Assembly: GCF_018613755.1 (NCBI RefSeq)
Contig: NZ_JAGGPP010000009.1
Span: forward strand, 1 to 64,000
Origin: Arthrobacter sp. ISL-72
Lineage (GTDB): Bacteria; Actinomycetota; Actinomycetes; Actinomycetales; Micrococcaceae
Direction of reading: 5' to 3'
DNA: 64,000 bases
Positions 7,748-16,523 of the stretch are shown piece by piece; the first letter of the stretch is position 1; each line of letters starts with the position of its first letter. The notes beneath the pieces were generated by a model that saw only the letters and a list, made by a program, of their open reading frames with translations, had not been told where the DNA came from and did no database searches. The translations under genes were made by a program, and so were the position numbers.

Positions 7748-8677
7748 TCAGGCACGCGGATGCGCCTGCTGGTAACTTCGCCGCAACCGGTCCACGGAGA
7801 CGTGGGTGTAGATCTGCGTCGTGGCCAGGCTGCTGTGGCCCAGGATCTCCTGCACCGCCCGCAGATCCGCCCCGCCGTCCAGCAAATGGGTGGCCGCGGA
7901 ATGCCGCAGCGCGTGCGGGCCCGTGGCAGCGGTGTCGCCCAAGGCGTCCAGCAGGTCCTTCACCACGGCACGAACCTGCCGCTGGTCGACCCTTCTGCCC
8001 CTCACGCCAAGGAAGAGCGCCGGACCGCTCCCGTCCGCGGCCAGCAGCGGGCGTCCGCGGCGCAGCCAGTCGTCCACGGCAACCGCGGCCGGAAGACCGT
8101 AGGGCACCGTCCGTTCCTTGTTGCCTTTTCCGACCACCCTGAGTGTACGGCGGTCGGGGTCGAGATCGTCCACGTCCAGGCCCGCCAGCTCCCCGACCCG
8201 GACCCCTGTGGCGTAGAGCAGCTCCACCATGGCCCGGTTCCGAAGGGCGAGCGCCCCGCCCTCCTCCTCCGCCGCCGCAGCCAGTCCGTCGAGGACGCGC
8301 ACAACCTGTTGCTGGTGGAGGACGCCGGGCAGGGACTTCTCGCGCTTCGGCGCCTTCAGGCGCAGTGCGGGATCTGCTTCAAGAAGTTCTTCCCGCACCG
8401 CCCATGCGGTGAAAGAGCGGGCCGTGGCAGCGCGCCGGGCGAGCGTGGAGCGGGACATGCCCGTTTCGCTTTGCCCGCCGAGCCAGCGGCGCAAGGTTGC
8501 CAGGTCGAGCCCGTCGAGGTCGGTGATGCCGTCTGCTGCTGCCGCCGCCAGCAGGCTCTGGACGTCTGAGAGGTAGGCGCGCACGGTGTGGAGCGACCTG
8601 GCCCGTTCACCTTCGAGGTAGCGGCCAAAGCCGTGCGCGGCCGCAGCGAGGGCGGCCGGAAGTTCTGGGGTGTCCAC
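7748..8677 (-). CDS. xerC: Tyrosine recombinase XerC
   Basis: XerC is a site-specific recombinase of the XerCD/dif system that resolves chromosome dimers at division. From GTG 8677 the protein has 309 residues, with an N-terminal SAM-like core-binding domain (SLHTVRAYLSDVQSL) and a C-terminal catalytic domain. The catalytic residues are visible as Arg in ATGVRVGEL, Lys in GKGNKERTVP, HALRHSAATH, the second His in LGHSSLATTQ, and nucleophile Tyr in IYTHVS. GTG 8677 has GGGAAAG 7 nt upstream and gives MDTPELPAAL; a TTG at 8707 would add ten residues. Its place next to dprA matches mycobacterial xerC. Confidence 0.88.
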   Translation of the reverse strand: MDTPELPAALAAAAHGFGRYLEGERARSLHTVRAYLSDVQSLLAAAAADGITDLDGLDLATLRRWLGGQSETGMSRSTLARRAATARSFTAWAVREELLEADPALRLKAPKREKSLPGVLHQQQVVRVLDGLAAAAEEEGGALALRNRAMVELLYATGVRVGELAGLDVDDLDPDRRTLRVVGKGNKERTVPYGLPAAVAVDDWLRRGRPLLAADGSGPALFLGVRGRRVDQRQVRAVVKDLLDALGDTAATGPHALRHSAATHLLDGGADLRAVQEILGHSSLATTQIYTHVSVDRLRRSYQQAHPRA

Positions 8678-8764
8678 GATCCAACTTTCCCACCATTCAC
8701 GCGCCAATCAAGGCACCACGCAGATGTGGCATCCAGTTCCCCGCCCCAAGGGGTTGCCCTGCAT

Positions 8765-9949
8765 TCAGCAGGCCTTCCGTGAGCGTTTCCAGCCCCCGCG
8801 TTCGGATTCAGCCAGCCCCAGCAGTCCCAGCCTGCCCAGTCCCGCCCTGACGGATTCGGCGCTCAGTCCCGCGACGGTGGTCAGCTTTTCGACCGAGCTG
8901 GTAGACCGCAACGGCAGGGCGTCAAGCAGGATGAGGTCCTCCAGGGTGAGTCCGTCGTGGTCGGCGCGCTGATCCGGTGCCGGCTCAGCCATCGATTGAC
9001 CGCTGGGCGAGGCAAGTTCGGCCACCTCACCGGCGTCCGTGACGCACACAGCTCCTCCTTCACGGATCAGCCGGTGGCAGCCGGCTGAATTGGCGCTGTG
9101 CACCGATCCGGGAACGGCACCGACGGCCCTGCCCAGGGTCTCCGCATGATGTGCCGTGTTCAGAGCACCCGAGCGCCAGCGGGCCTCCACCACCACAGTT
9201 ACCGACGAGAGTGCGGCGATGAGGCGGTTCCGCTGAAGGAAGCGATATCGGGTGGGAGCGGAACCGGGCGGGACCTCGGCCAGGACCGCGCCCTGGTTTG
9301 CTACAGTCCTGAGCAGATCTTCGTTTCCGGACGGATAGAAGCGGTCCACTCCCCCGGCCATCACGGCGATGGTGGGCATGGTCTCACCGGCTCCAGCCAG
9401 GGCGGCGCGGTGGGCGTGTGCGTCGATCCCGTACGCTCCGCCTGACACGATGGTGAAACCCCGCTGGGCCAGCCAATAGGCGAGGTCTCCCGTGACAGAA
9501 GCGCCGTAGCTGGTACTGTCACGGGACCCGACCAGCGCAACGGACTTCGCGGCTGCGGGTAGAGGATGCTCCATCCCGCGCCACCAGAGACAGAGCGGTT
9601 CATGAAGGTCCAGGTCAGCCAGCTGGCCGGGCCACAGTGCATCGGACGGGATGATCAGGCGGCCGCCCAGCCGATGCATGGTAGCGAGATCCCGCTCCGG
9701 GGCCAGATCCGGAATGCGCGGGGCCCAGCGCTTGAGCGAGGCGTTCATTCCGGGCCAGCTGCCAGTGCCGTTGTCGGCCAGCAAAGCGGTGACATCCCGT
9801 TCCAGCTCCGGACCGGACGCGAGCCGGCCGGTCGCGATCCGAAGGGCATCAACCGCCCCGGCGGCCCTCACCAGCGCAAGGCCGACGGCGTCCTGCGGCT
9901 CCAGAAGACGCGACAGGGCCGCCCGCGCCAGGCGTTCAGAGTCAATCAT
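8765..9949 (-). CDS. dprA: DNA-processing protein DprA (Smf)
   Basis: DprA binds incoming single-stranded DNA and loads RecA during transformation; it is present in many non-competent bacteria too. The 394-residue protein has an N-terminal helical region, the Rossmann-like DprA domain with SVALVGSRDSTSYG, SGGAYGIDAHAHRAAL and RNRLIAALSSVTVVVEA, and a C-terminal winged-helix part. ATG 9949 has AAAGGAA a few bases upstream and lies 9 nt past the comM stop, so yraN-comM-dprA form one transcript. Confidence 0.93.
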   Translation of the reverse strand: MIDSERLARAALSRLLEPQDAVGLALVRAAGAVDALRIATGRLASGPELERDVTALLADNGTGSWPGMNASLKRWAPRIPDLAPERDLATMHRLGGRLIIPSDALWPGQLADLDLHEPLCLWWRGMEHPLPAAAKSVALVGSRDSTSYGASVTGDLAYWLAQRGFTIVSGGAYGIDAHAHRAALAGAGETMPTIAVMAGGVDRFYPSGNEDLLRTVANQGAVLAEVPPGSAPTRYRFLQRNRLIAALSSVTVVVEARWRSGALNTAHHAETLGRAVGAVPGSVHSANSAGCHRLIREGGAVCVTDAGEVAELASPSGQSMAEPAPDQRADHDGLTLEDLILLDALPLRSTSSVEKLTTVAGLSAESVRAGLGRLGLLGLAESERGGWKRSRKAC

Positions 9950-9958
9950 CGTTTCCTT

Positions 9959-11503
9959 TCAGGCCGCAGCCGAGGCAGCCTGCCGGAGTCCCAGCGCCTG
10001 CCCGATGTCGTTGTCGTCCGGGGCGTCACGGTTCGCCAGGTCGGCCAGCGTCCAGGCGAGCCGCAGGACCCGGTCATATCCCCGGGCGGTGAGCACACCG
10101 CGTTCCAGCGAGTGGTCCAAGATCCGTGTGGTGGGAGGTGCGAGCCGCAACGTGCCGCGAAGGACACGCCCCGGCACCTGTGCGTTGGTTTCCAGCCCCA
10201 AGGGACGGAGTCTCTCCAACTGGCGCATGCGGGCTTCCCGGACCCTCGCGGCGACCGTGGGAGTGTCCTCCTCGGCACCCGCCCGGCCGAAGTCCGTCAA
10301 CGAAACCCGCTCCACCTGCAACTGGATGTCCACGCGGTCCAGCAAAGGACCTGACATCCGGGCCAGGTACCGGCGGCGCATCATCGGGGTGCAGGTGCAG
10401 TCGAGTCCCTTTCCCGAGGCCTTTCCGCAGGGGCAGGGGTTGGCAGCCAGCACGAGTTGGAACCTCGCCGGGTAGGCGGCCGTGCCGGCCGACCGGTGGA
10501 TCACCAGTTCCCCGCTCTCCAGGGGTTGCCTGAGCGCGTCAAGGACCCGCCGTTCATATTCCGGTGCCTCGTCAAGGAACAACACGCCACGGTGCGCCCG
10601 CGACGCCGCGCCCGGCCGGGGCAGGCCTGAGCCTCCTCCGATGATGGCGGCCGCGGTGGCGCTGTGGTGGGGGTTCTCAAACGGCGGCCGTCGAAGCAGT
10701 CGCACCCCGGCCGACGGCAGGGCGCACAGGGAATGGATGGCGGTGACCTCCATCGCTTCGGTGTCGGCCAGGTCCGGCAGGAGGCCCGGAAGCCGCTCGG
10801 CGAGCATTGTCTTCCCGGCGCCGGGAGGACCGGACAGGAGCAGGTGGTGGGCACCGGCGGCAGCGACTTCGAGAGCCCTCCGGGCCTCTCCCTGCCCCGA
10901 AACGTCGCACATGTCCGGTGGTACCCTGGGAACGTCCGCCGCGTCTCCGGCGGATTCCTCGTCTTCGGGTTCGAAGTCCAGATCGAGCTCCAGCGGGTCC
11001 GCCCCGAAGTCGCACGCGAGGCGGGCCAGGGTGCGGTAGCCGCGGACCCGGGCGCCAGGTACAAGTTCCGCCTCCGCGGCATTCGCCTGGGCTACAACGA
11101 CGTCCGGATACCCGGCCTGCACGGCGGCCATCACGGCTGGCAGGATCCCGCGGACGGGCCGGAGCCTGCCATCGAGGCCCAGCTCGGCGATGAAGACCGT
11201 CCGCGCCGTCGATCCGACGTCATTCGCGGCGCGAAGCACGGCCATGGTGATGGCCAGGTCGAACCCGGACCCGCGTTTAGGCAGCGACGCCGGGATGAGG
11301 TTGGCCGTGATCTTGCGCCGGCTCAGCGGGATGCCCGAATTTTGCGCCGCGGACCGGATCCGTTCCTTGGCTTCATTCAGTGACGCATCCGGCAGCCCCA
11401 GGATCACAAAGGCCGGGAGGGTCTGGCCGATGTCCGCTTCGACTTCCACGATGTAGCCGTTGAGCCCGACAAGCGCCACGGAATACGTCCTGCCCAAGGC
11501 CAT
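9959..11503 (-). CDS. comM: YifB/ComM family Mg-chelatase-like AAA+ ATPase
   Basis: This is a 514-residue AAA+ protein related to ComM, which promotes branch migration of transforming DNA in Vibrio and Acinetobacter (established there; role here inferred). Order: an N-terminal Lon-protease-like fold; the ATPase with Walker A GPPGAGKTML and Walker B GVLFLDEAPEY; a cysteine pair segment NPCPCGKASG...CTCTP; and a C-terminal Mg-chelatase domain. Its start abuts the yraN stop as TAGATG with no gap, implying coupled translation. Confidence 0.92.
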   Translation of the reverse strand: MALGRTYSVALVGLNGYIVEVEADIGQTLPAFVILGLPDASLNEAKERIRSAAQNSGIPLSRRKITANLIPASLPKRGSGFDLAITMAVLRAANDVGSTARTVFIAELGLDGRLRPVRGILPAVMAAVQAGYPDVVVAQANAAEAELVPGARVRGYRTLARLACDFGADPLELDLDFEPEDEESAGDAADVPRVPPDMCDVSGQGEARRALEVAAAGAHHLLLSGPPGAGKTMLAERLPGLLPDLADTEAMEVTAIHSLCALPSAGVRLLRRPPFENPHHSATAAAIIGGGSGLPRPGAASRAHRGVLFLDEAPEYERRVLDALRQPLESGELVIHRSAGTAAYPARFQLVLAANPCPCGKASGKGLDCTCTPMMRRRYLARMSGPLLDRVDIQLQVERVSLTDFGRAGAEEDTPTVAARVREARMRQLERLRPLGLETNAQVPGRVLRGTLRLAPPTTRILDHSLERGVLTARGYDRVLRLAWTLADLANRDAPDDNDIGQALGLRQAASAAA

Positions 11504-11860
11504 CTAGCCCACACCCTTGAGGTGCTCCACGCGGGGGTGGCCGATGCCGTCGTCAAGGACGGCAACGACGTCCACCCGACGGAACGGCATCCGCAGCTCG
11601 TGGTCCCGGCACCACGCGGACGCCAGCCGGTGCAGCCGTGCCAGTTTGGCAACCCCAACAGCTTCAAAAGGGTGCCCGTAGGCGAGGGACTTCCGCGTCT
11701 TCACCTCGGCGATCACCAGCGCGTCGCCGTCGAGCGCCACGATGTCGATTTCGCCCTCGGAACAGCGCCAGTTGCGGTCCACGATCCGCATGCCCTGGGA
11801 TTCCAGGTATCCGGCAGCAAGTTCTTCGCCGCGCCGGCCAAGCAAGTCTTTGGCTCTCAT
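11504..11860 (-). CDS. YraN family (UPF0102) endonuclease-like protein
   Basis: This small 118-residue protein has the PD-(D/E)XK-like core of the YraN family: GEELAAGYLESQG, then SEGEIDIVALDGD and IAEVKTRKS, which carry the acidic and lysine residues of that fold. The biological role of the family is not settled. The ATG has GGAGG 6 nt upstream (strong). It is the first gene of yraN-comM-dprA, a cluster conserved in Gram-positive and Gram-negative bacteria. Confidence 0.9.
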   Translation of the reverse strand: MRAKDLLGRRGEELAAGYLESQGMRIVDRNWRCSEGEIDIVALDGDALVIAEVKTRKSLAYGHPFEAVGVAKLARLHRLASAWCRDHELRMPFRRVDVVAVLDDGIGHPRVEHLKGVG

Positions 11861-12007
11861 GTCTTACCTCCGCCACCAGACTGCGGGAGCGGCGCAGGCA
11901 GGGACATCGGCGGAGGGCGCTATGTGAAAAACCCGGGGAAAGCGGTGGCGGTGTGGAGGAGAAGTGGCGGCGCTCCTGCAGGCATCGCCAGCACTTCACA
12001 GCCCAGG

Positions 12008-12118
12008 CTAGGCGCGGGTTCCGCACCTCATGCAATGGGCGGACTGATGCGGCCGTTCATCGTAGAAGCCGGCATGGCTGCTCCAGATGTGCCCAAGGAA
12101 CCAGCAGAGTACTTTCAT
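12008..12118 (-). CDS. 36-residue CxxC protein, unknown function
   Basis: This short reading frame encodes a protein that begins MKVLCWFLGHIW and ends with a C-x2-C pair (Cys29, Cys32) and a basic tail. The opening C-x4-H-x-W pattern with a terminal CxxC resembles small zinc-binding proteins found in actinobacterial genomes and phages (DUF1660-like shape); this is a resemblance, not an assignment. The ribosome-binding site is weak (GAGAAG, about 9 nt upstream). It lies alone in the 490-bp gap between DUF2469 and yraN on the same strand. Confidence 0.5.
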   Translation of the reverse strand: MKVLCWFLGHIWSSHAGFYDERPHQSAHCMRCGTRA

Positions 12119-12348
12119 GGTGCGATCTTCTCTGATTTCGGCCTGGTCGGCGGTGCCAATACGAGTTCCGCGGGGCCCGACTCCAGCACCGCCAGTATTT
12201 GCCTGCTGGACGCGAGACCCCTCCGCAACGCGGTAGGCCGTCGAAACAGAACTACGAATCAATTCCCTACAGTAGTCTGGCGCCAAGGACGGCAGGGATG
12301 CCAGACCCTGCCCAAAAAACAGGTAGTGCCAACCTCTGATTCCAGTGA
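12119..12348. other. Non-coding gap downstream of DUF2469, with one hairpin
   Basis: No supported gene lies here. GGCAGGG-(8)-CCCTGCC at 12291-12312 could end the lepB-rnhB-DUF2469 transcript on the minus strand, but no U-tract follows on that side; the CAAAAAA run is on the wrong flank. The rest shows nothing I can name. Confidence 0.35.
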
Positions 12349-12675
12349 TCAGTTGCCGAGATCCACGTCCTTGGGGAGTGCGAGCTCCTCGTTGCGCGGC
12401 AGCTCCTCGACGTTGACGTCCTTGAACGTGATCACCCGGACGCTCTTGACGAACCGGGCCGACCGGTAGACGTCCCACACCCACGCGTCCTGGAGCGTGA
12501 GGTCGAAGTAGACTTCGCCGTCGGCGCTGCGGGCCTGCAGATCAACGTGGTTGGCTAGGTAGAAACGCCGCTCGGTCTCGACTACGTAGCTGAACAGCCC
12601 GACGACGTCACGGTATTCGCGGTAAAGCTGCAGTTCCATGTCGGTTTCATAGTTCTCAAGATCCTCGGCACTCAT
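12349..12675 (-). CDS. DUF2469 family protein
   Basis: The protein has 108 residues and is acidic, starting MSAEDLENYETDMELQLYREYRDVVGLF. It matches the DUF2469 family, which in mycobacteria (Rv2901c) also follows rnhB. Function is unknown. ATG 12675 gives the conserved N-terminus; an upstream in-frame start adds nine residues not typical of the family. It is the last gene of the lepB-lepB-rnhB-DUF2469 group. Confidence 0.88.
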   Translation of the reverse strand: MSAEDLENYETDMELQLYREYRDVVGLFSYVVETERRFYLANHVDLQARSADGEVYFDLTLQDAWVWDVYRSARFVKSVRVITFKDVNVEELPRNEELALPKDVDLGN

Positions 12676-12716
12676 GGTTCCATCTTGCACTATTCTGCCC
12701 ACCGCGTGGGCCGACG

Positions 12717-13382
12717 TCAGAGAATCTGCCAGCTGACGCGGTGGTGCGGCGTGGGTCCCGCGACCCGCAGTGCCTCTTTGTGTGACGCCGTTCCATAGCC
12801 TTTGTTTTCATTCCAGGCGAACGCCGGGTACTCCTCGTGCAGGGAACGCATCAGCCGGTCCCGCTGCACCTTTGCCAGGATGCTGGCGGCGGCGACGCTC
12901 AGGCACTGCATGTCCGCCTTGACCAGGGTGTAGACCGGCGCGTCACAGCCGGGGCCCGCCGGGGCGTCATCGAAAAGTGACGCCTGGGCCTCTGGTGAGA
13001 GCCAGTTGTGGCTGCCGTCCAGCAGGACAACATCAGGGGTGATGCCGGCCGCCAAAATCTGGAGCCAGGCCCGCGTCCCCGCGGTCCGAAGGGCCGCGAT
13101 GATGCCCATGGAATCGATCTCGACGGCGGAGGCGTGGCCCACGGCCGACGCGACGCTCCAGCTGCGGACGAGCGGTTCAAGCCGCTCACGGTCGGATTCC
13201 TTGAGGAGCTTGCTGTCCCGGACGTCGTCGAGCAGCACCGGCCGGCTCAGGTCCACGACGGCGATTCCGACAGTCACGGGCCCCGCGATGGCGCCGCGGC
13301 CGACTTCGTCGATGCCGGCCAGCAGCCTGGCACCGGAGCTCAGGAACCGGTGCTCGTAATCGAGGGTCGGTGCAATGGACAT
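12717..13382 (-). CDS. rnhB: Ribonuclease HII
   Basis: RNase HII cleaves the RNA strand of RNA:DNA hybrids and excises single ribonucleotides from DNA. In the 221-residue protein the first two metal-binding acids are Asp25 and Glu26 in [13 protein letters not shown], with a further acidic site in [10 protein letters not shown] and the C-terminal [12 protein letters not shown] block. Its ATG directly abuts the stop of the upstream lepB (TAGATG), so translation is coupled. Confidence 0.95.
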   Translation of the reverse strand: MSIAPTLDYEHRFLSSGARLLAGIDEVGRGAIAGPVTVGIAVVDLSRPVLLDDVRDSKLLKESDRERLEPLVRSWSVASAVGHASAVEIDSMGIIAALRTAGTRAWLQILAAGITPDVVLLDGSHNWLSPEAQASLFDDAPAGPGCDAPVYTLVKADMQCLSVAAASILAKVQRDRLMRSLHEEYPAFAWNENKGYGTASHKEALRVAGPTPHHRVSWQIL

Positions 13383-14303
13383 CTAATTTCCAGTCGGTGC
13401 GGGAACGTTCCGGAAGACCTCGGGATAGTTTCCCAGAGCTGTCAGCCGGTTGAGGGGCCAGGCGATGACCGCTGCCTTGCCCTCAATGTCCGGCATATCG
13501 ATGAAACCGCCGTTGCTTTCCTGGTGGGCGCGGGAATCCGCCGAGTGGTTCCGGTTGTCTCCCATGACCCAGATCTTACCCTCAGGGACAACGACGTCGA
13601 AGTTGCGGATGTCCGGCACCTCGGCGGGGTTGACGTACGTCTCCTTCACTTCCTGGCCGTTGATGGTGAGTTTGCCGCCGACGTCGCAGCACACCACATG
13701 GTCGCCCGGGAGGCCGATCACGCGCTTGACCAGGTGCTGCTCGGAATTGTCAGGCAGCAGGCCAACGAAAGTCAGGCCGTCCTGGACCCAGGTGAACGGG
13801 CCGTCCGCCTTCTCCGGCGTCGGCACCAGCCACCCCTTGGTGTCCTTGAAGACAACCACATCGCCCCGTTCAAGGGCAAAGGGCTCCGGCACGAGCAGGT
13901 TCACGAAGATGCGGTCGTTCACGTCGAGAGTGCTGACCATGGATTCGGACGGGATATAGAACGCCCGGAAAAGGAAAGTCTTGATCAGGAAGGACAGCAC
14001 CACCGCGATGGCCACCACGGTGGCCACCTCCTTGAGCCAGAGGTAGACCGGGCTGTGGGCTTTGGCGGGCTTTGACGGTCCGGCCTTCGAATGGGCGCCT
14101 CTTATACCTGCCGCCCGGACCTCCGCACGGACGGACGGATCCGGCTCACCAGACCGACCGGACTCAGCAGCCGGATTGGACACACCAGCCGGACCCGACT
14201 CAGCGGACAGCTCGGATTCGCCTGCCGTCTGCTCGCCTGCGGTCTTCTCACCTAAGGTGGCGTGCTTGATCGGATCAGGAGTCCGGGGATCGCTCTCGGG
14301 CAT
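13383..14303 (-). CDS. lepB: Signal peptidase I, copy with long N-terminal tail
   Basis: This membrane-anchored serine protease removes signal peptides on the outer face of the membrane. The 306-residue protein has about 85 residues rich in Ser, Gly, Pro, Ala and Glu (including the repeat TAGEQTAGE), one membrane segment at about 91-112, nucleophile Ser121 in IPSESM, and general-base Lys193 in LVKRVIGLPGDHV. The late MGDNRNHSADSR motif is present. The tail is longer than in its neighbour paralogue (231 residues total) and is presumably cytoplasmic. It is abutted by TAGATG junctions on both sides. Confidence 0.94.
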   Translation of the reverse strand: MPESDPRTPDPIKHATLGEKTAGEQTAGESELSAESGPAGVSNPAAESGRSGEPDPSVRAEVRAAGIRGAHSKAGPSKPAKAHSPVYLWLKEVATVVAIAVVLSFLIKTFLFRAFYIPSESMVSTLDVNDRIFVNLLVPEPFALERGDVVVFKDTKGWLVPTPEKADGPFTWVQDGLTFVGLLPDNSEQHLVKRVIGLPGDHVVCCDVGGKLTINGQEVKETYVNPAEVPDIRNFDVVVPEGKIWVMGDNRNHSADSRAHQESNGGFIDMPDIEGKAAVIAWPLNRLTALGNYPEVFRNVPAPTGN

Positions 14304-14999
14304 CTAGTGTCCGTCCTTCGTTATTGTGCTGGCTACTGCTGTTGTGCTGACTTCTGCGGGCCGGGGCACGGCCGCAATTCTGTCGAGTGGCCAGATGATC
14401 TGGACCGGCCGGCCAATGACCCGGTCCAGGGGAACCATGCCGCCGCCCGGCGCGCCCAGCAGGCTGCGCGAATCGGCGGACATGGACCGGTGGTCTCCAA
14501 GCAACCATAACCGTCCGGCCGGAACGATCACATTGAACTTCTGCTTACTCGCCGCGTCCCCTTCATAAAGGTATGGTTCCTCAAGCGCCTGACCGTTCAC
14601 TGTGAGCCGCTGCTGGTCATCGCAGCAGACCACCTGATCGCCGGGCAGCCCGATTACCCGCTTTATGTAGGTTGTATCACTGCCCGTGATGCCAAGCCAG
14701 TTTCCGGCGGCCGCGACGGCGTCCTGGATCGGCCCGTTGCCGCTGTTGAGTGGGGCGAAGGACCCACGGCCGTCGAAGACCACCACGTCACCGCGCCTGA
14801 TGGGCTCGGACTGGAAGTCGGTACGGGAAACCAGGATCCTATCCCCCGCGCCGAGGAGGGGCTCCATGGAGGCGGACGGGATGTAGTACACGTCCAGCCA
14901 AAGGGCGCGGACGAAGCCGCTGATGAGCATGGCCAGCGCAACGGCCAGCAACGCAAAACGCCAGCCCAGTTTCCTGGGCTGGCGTTCTGGCTGGTCCAT
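14304..14999 (-). CDS. lepB: Signal peptidase I, short copy
   Basis: This second type I signal peptidase has 231 residues: one membrane segment at about 14-35, catalytic Ser44 in IPSASM, Lys113 in YIKRVIGLPGDQV, and LLGDHRSMSADSR near the C-terminus. All catalytic boxes are intact, so it should be active. It lies directly upstream of the long copy with no gap (TAG/ATG). Sequence differs enough between copies that an old duplication, with possible division of substrates, is likelier than a recent one. Confidence 0.94.
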   Translation of the reverse strand: MDQPERQPRKLGWRFALLAVALAMLISGFVRALWLDVYYIPSASMEPLLGAGDRILVSRTDFQSEPIRRGDVVVFDGRGSFAPLNSGNGPIQDAVAAAGNWLGITGSDTTYIKRVIGLPGDQVVCCDDQQRLTVNGQALEEPYLYEGDAASKQKFNVIVPAGRLWLLGDHRSMSADSRSLLGAPGGGMVPLDRVIGRPVQIIWPLDRIAAVPRPAEVSTTAVASTITKDGH

Positions 15000-15082
15000 G
15001 ATCCGTATCCTGTGGCGCTGTTGCGGAAGGCTCCGGCGCTGCCGGATCCGGGTGCTGGACCTGCCGTGGAAGTCCGGAGGAC

Positions 15083-15442
15083 TTACTTGGCGGTGCTGAA
15101 GTCGCGCTTTTCCTTGATCTTCGCAGCCTTACCGCGCAGTGCGCGCATGTAGTAAAGCTTGGCGCGGCGGACGTCACCCTTGGTGACAACCTCGATCTTG
15201 TCGATGATCGGGGAGTGCACCGGGAAGGTACGCTCTACGCCGACACCGAAGGAAACCTTGCGGACGGTGAAGGTTTCGCGGATGCCGTCACCCTGGCGAC
15301 CCAGGACGAAGCCCTGGAATACCTGGACACGGGAGTTCTTGCCTTCGATGATGTTCACGTGAACCTTGAGGGTGTCACCCGCGCGGAACTCGGGAACGTC
15401 GCTGCGCAGCGAGGCTGCATCTACGGTATCGAGGATATGCAT
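15083..15442 (-). CDS. rplS: 50S ribosomal protein L19
   Basis: L19 sits at the interface of the 50S and 30S subunits. The protein has 119 residues, starting [19 protein letters not shown], with the family block [20 protein letters not shown] (here [15 protein letters not shown]) and a basic C-terminus. ATG 15442 has CAGGAG upstream and gives the conserved N-terminus; an earlier in-frame start would add eight residues. It is preceded by a 256-nt leader with its own likely promoter. Confidence 0.96.
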   Translation of the reverse strand: MHILDTVDAASLRSDVPEFRAGDTLKVHVNIIEGKNSRVQVFQGFVLGRQGDGIRETFTVRKVSFGVGVERTFPVHSPIIDKIEVVTKGDVRRAKLYYMRALRGKAAKIKEKRDFSTAK

Positions 15443-15698
15443 TGATCCACTCCTGGTGAACGCCACAGGTCATTCACTTTGGGTCACGGCGGCCAAGCCC
15501 GGGATCTGGCCCGGAAATTGCCGCCGAAAGTTTCTGTTCCGGCTCCATCACTGATTGACGGGACCGGGGTGCCGGGCTGTTGGTGACGCTCCCCCTGTGG
15601 CAGGTGCGTACCCAGCAGGCACAAGGACTAATTTTGCCACATTCGGAGGATTCCGGCGAATCCGGAACTGCGGGTCGCCAACCGCTGCGCAGCGGTGC
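15443..15698 (-). promoter_or_regulatory. rplS leader and promoter region
   Basis: This 256-nt gap lies between trmD and rplS. The minus strand carries TGGCAAAATTAG (15627-15640), similar to a TGGCACAATGAA box upstream of rpsP, and may hold a -10 element. That would leave a leader of roughly 180 nt rich in short GC inverted repeats, long enough for autogenous control as seen for other ribosomal protein leaders. No known leader family is identified. Confidence 0.35.
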
Positions 15699-16523
15699 TT
15701 ACGCTTGCGTCGCGGTGCCTTCTCCGCGCGCGTCGGGCCTTAGCCGGAGGTGACCGTCGACGACGTCGTACCCCAGGTCCCCGAGCGCGGTGCGGTCCGC
15801 TCGGGGAAGACTGCCGGCGTCGAACGTTTCCAGAAGGTCCGGGCGGCGTTCGGCGGTCCGCCGGTACTGCTCGTGGCGGCGCCACTGGGCAATCTTGCCG
15901 TGGTTTCCGCTCAGGAGCACCGGTGGAACTTCGCGGTCGCGCCAGGACGAGGGCTTGGTGTAGACGGGGTACTCGAGCAGGCCGTCAGAGTGCGATTCCT
16001 CAACAAGCGACTCCGGGTTGCCCACAACGCCCGGAAGGAGCCGGACGATGGCTTCCGTCATGGCCAGGACGGCCACTTCGCCGCCGTTGAGGACATAATC
16101 CCCCAGGCTCATGGGCCGGACCACAAAGTGCTCCCCGGCCCACTCGATCACGCGTTCGTCGATGCCCTCATAGCGGCCGCAGGCGAAGACCAGCTGCTCT
16201 TCCTCCGCCAGTTTGTGCGCCAGTGCCTGGGTGAACCGCTCCCCCGCCGGGGACGGAACGATCAGCACCGGCTTCCGGCCGGCAGTACCGCCGTGTGCCG
16301 CGGCTACCGACTCCAGCGCCTGCGCCCAGGGTTCCGCTTTCATGACCATGCCGGCTCCGCCACCGTACGGGGTGTCGTCCACCGTGCGGTGCTTGTCCGC
16401 GGTGAACTCCCGGAGGTCATGGACATTCAGGTCCATGAGGCCGTCCTGTCGGGCCTTTCCGATCAGGGACAGTTCCAGGGGCGCAAGGTACTCCGGAAAA
16501 ATGCTGACGACGTCGATCCTCAT
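15699..16523 (-). CDS. trmD: tRNA (guanine37-N1)-methyltransferase
   Basis: TrmD methylates G37 next to the anticodon, preventing +1 frameshifts, with S-adenosylmethionine bound in a deep trefoil knot. The 274-residue protein shows [37 protein letters not shown] and the knot segment [14 protein letters not shown]...LLPGVVGN. Its ATG abuts the rimM stop (TAGATG). The C-terminus extends somewhat beyond the E. coli length of about 255. Confidence 0.95.
   Translation of the reverse strand: MRIDVVSIFPEYLAPLELSLIGKARQDGLMDLNVHDLREFTADKHRTVDDTPYGGGAGMVMKAEPWAQALESVAAAHGGTAGRKPVLIVPSPAGERFTQALAHKLAEEEQLVFACGRYEGIDERVIEWAGEHFVVRPMSLGDYVLNGGEVAVLAMTEAIVRLLPGVVGNPESLVEESHSDGLLEYPVYTKPSSWRDREVPPVLLSGNHGKIAQWRRHEQYRRTAERRPDLLETFDAGSLPRADRTALGDLGYDVVDGHLRLRPDARGEGTATQA

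Noticed and set aside
12291..12312. GGCAGGG/CCCTGCC hairpin as a canonical intrinsic terminator
   Set aside because: The A/T run is on the wrong side for the minus-strand operon, so it is listed only as a possible hairpin in the gap description.
15070..15084. AAGTCC-GGA-GGACTT inverted repeat at the end of rplS
   Set aside because: It is only 6-bp arms overlapping the stop codon, without a U-tract; too weak to call a terminator.
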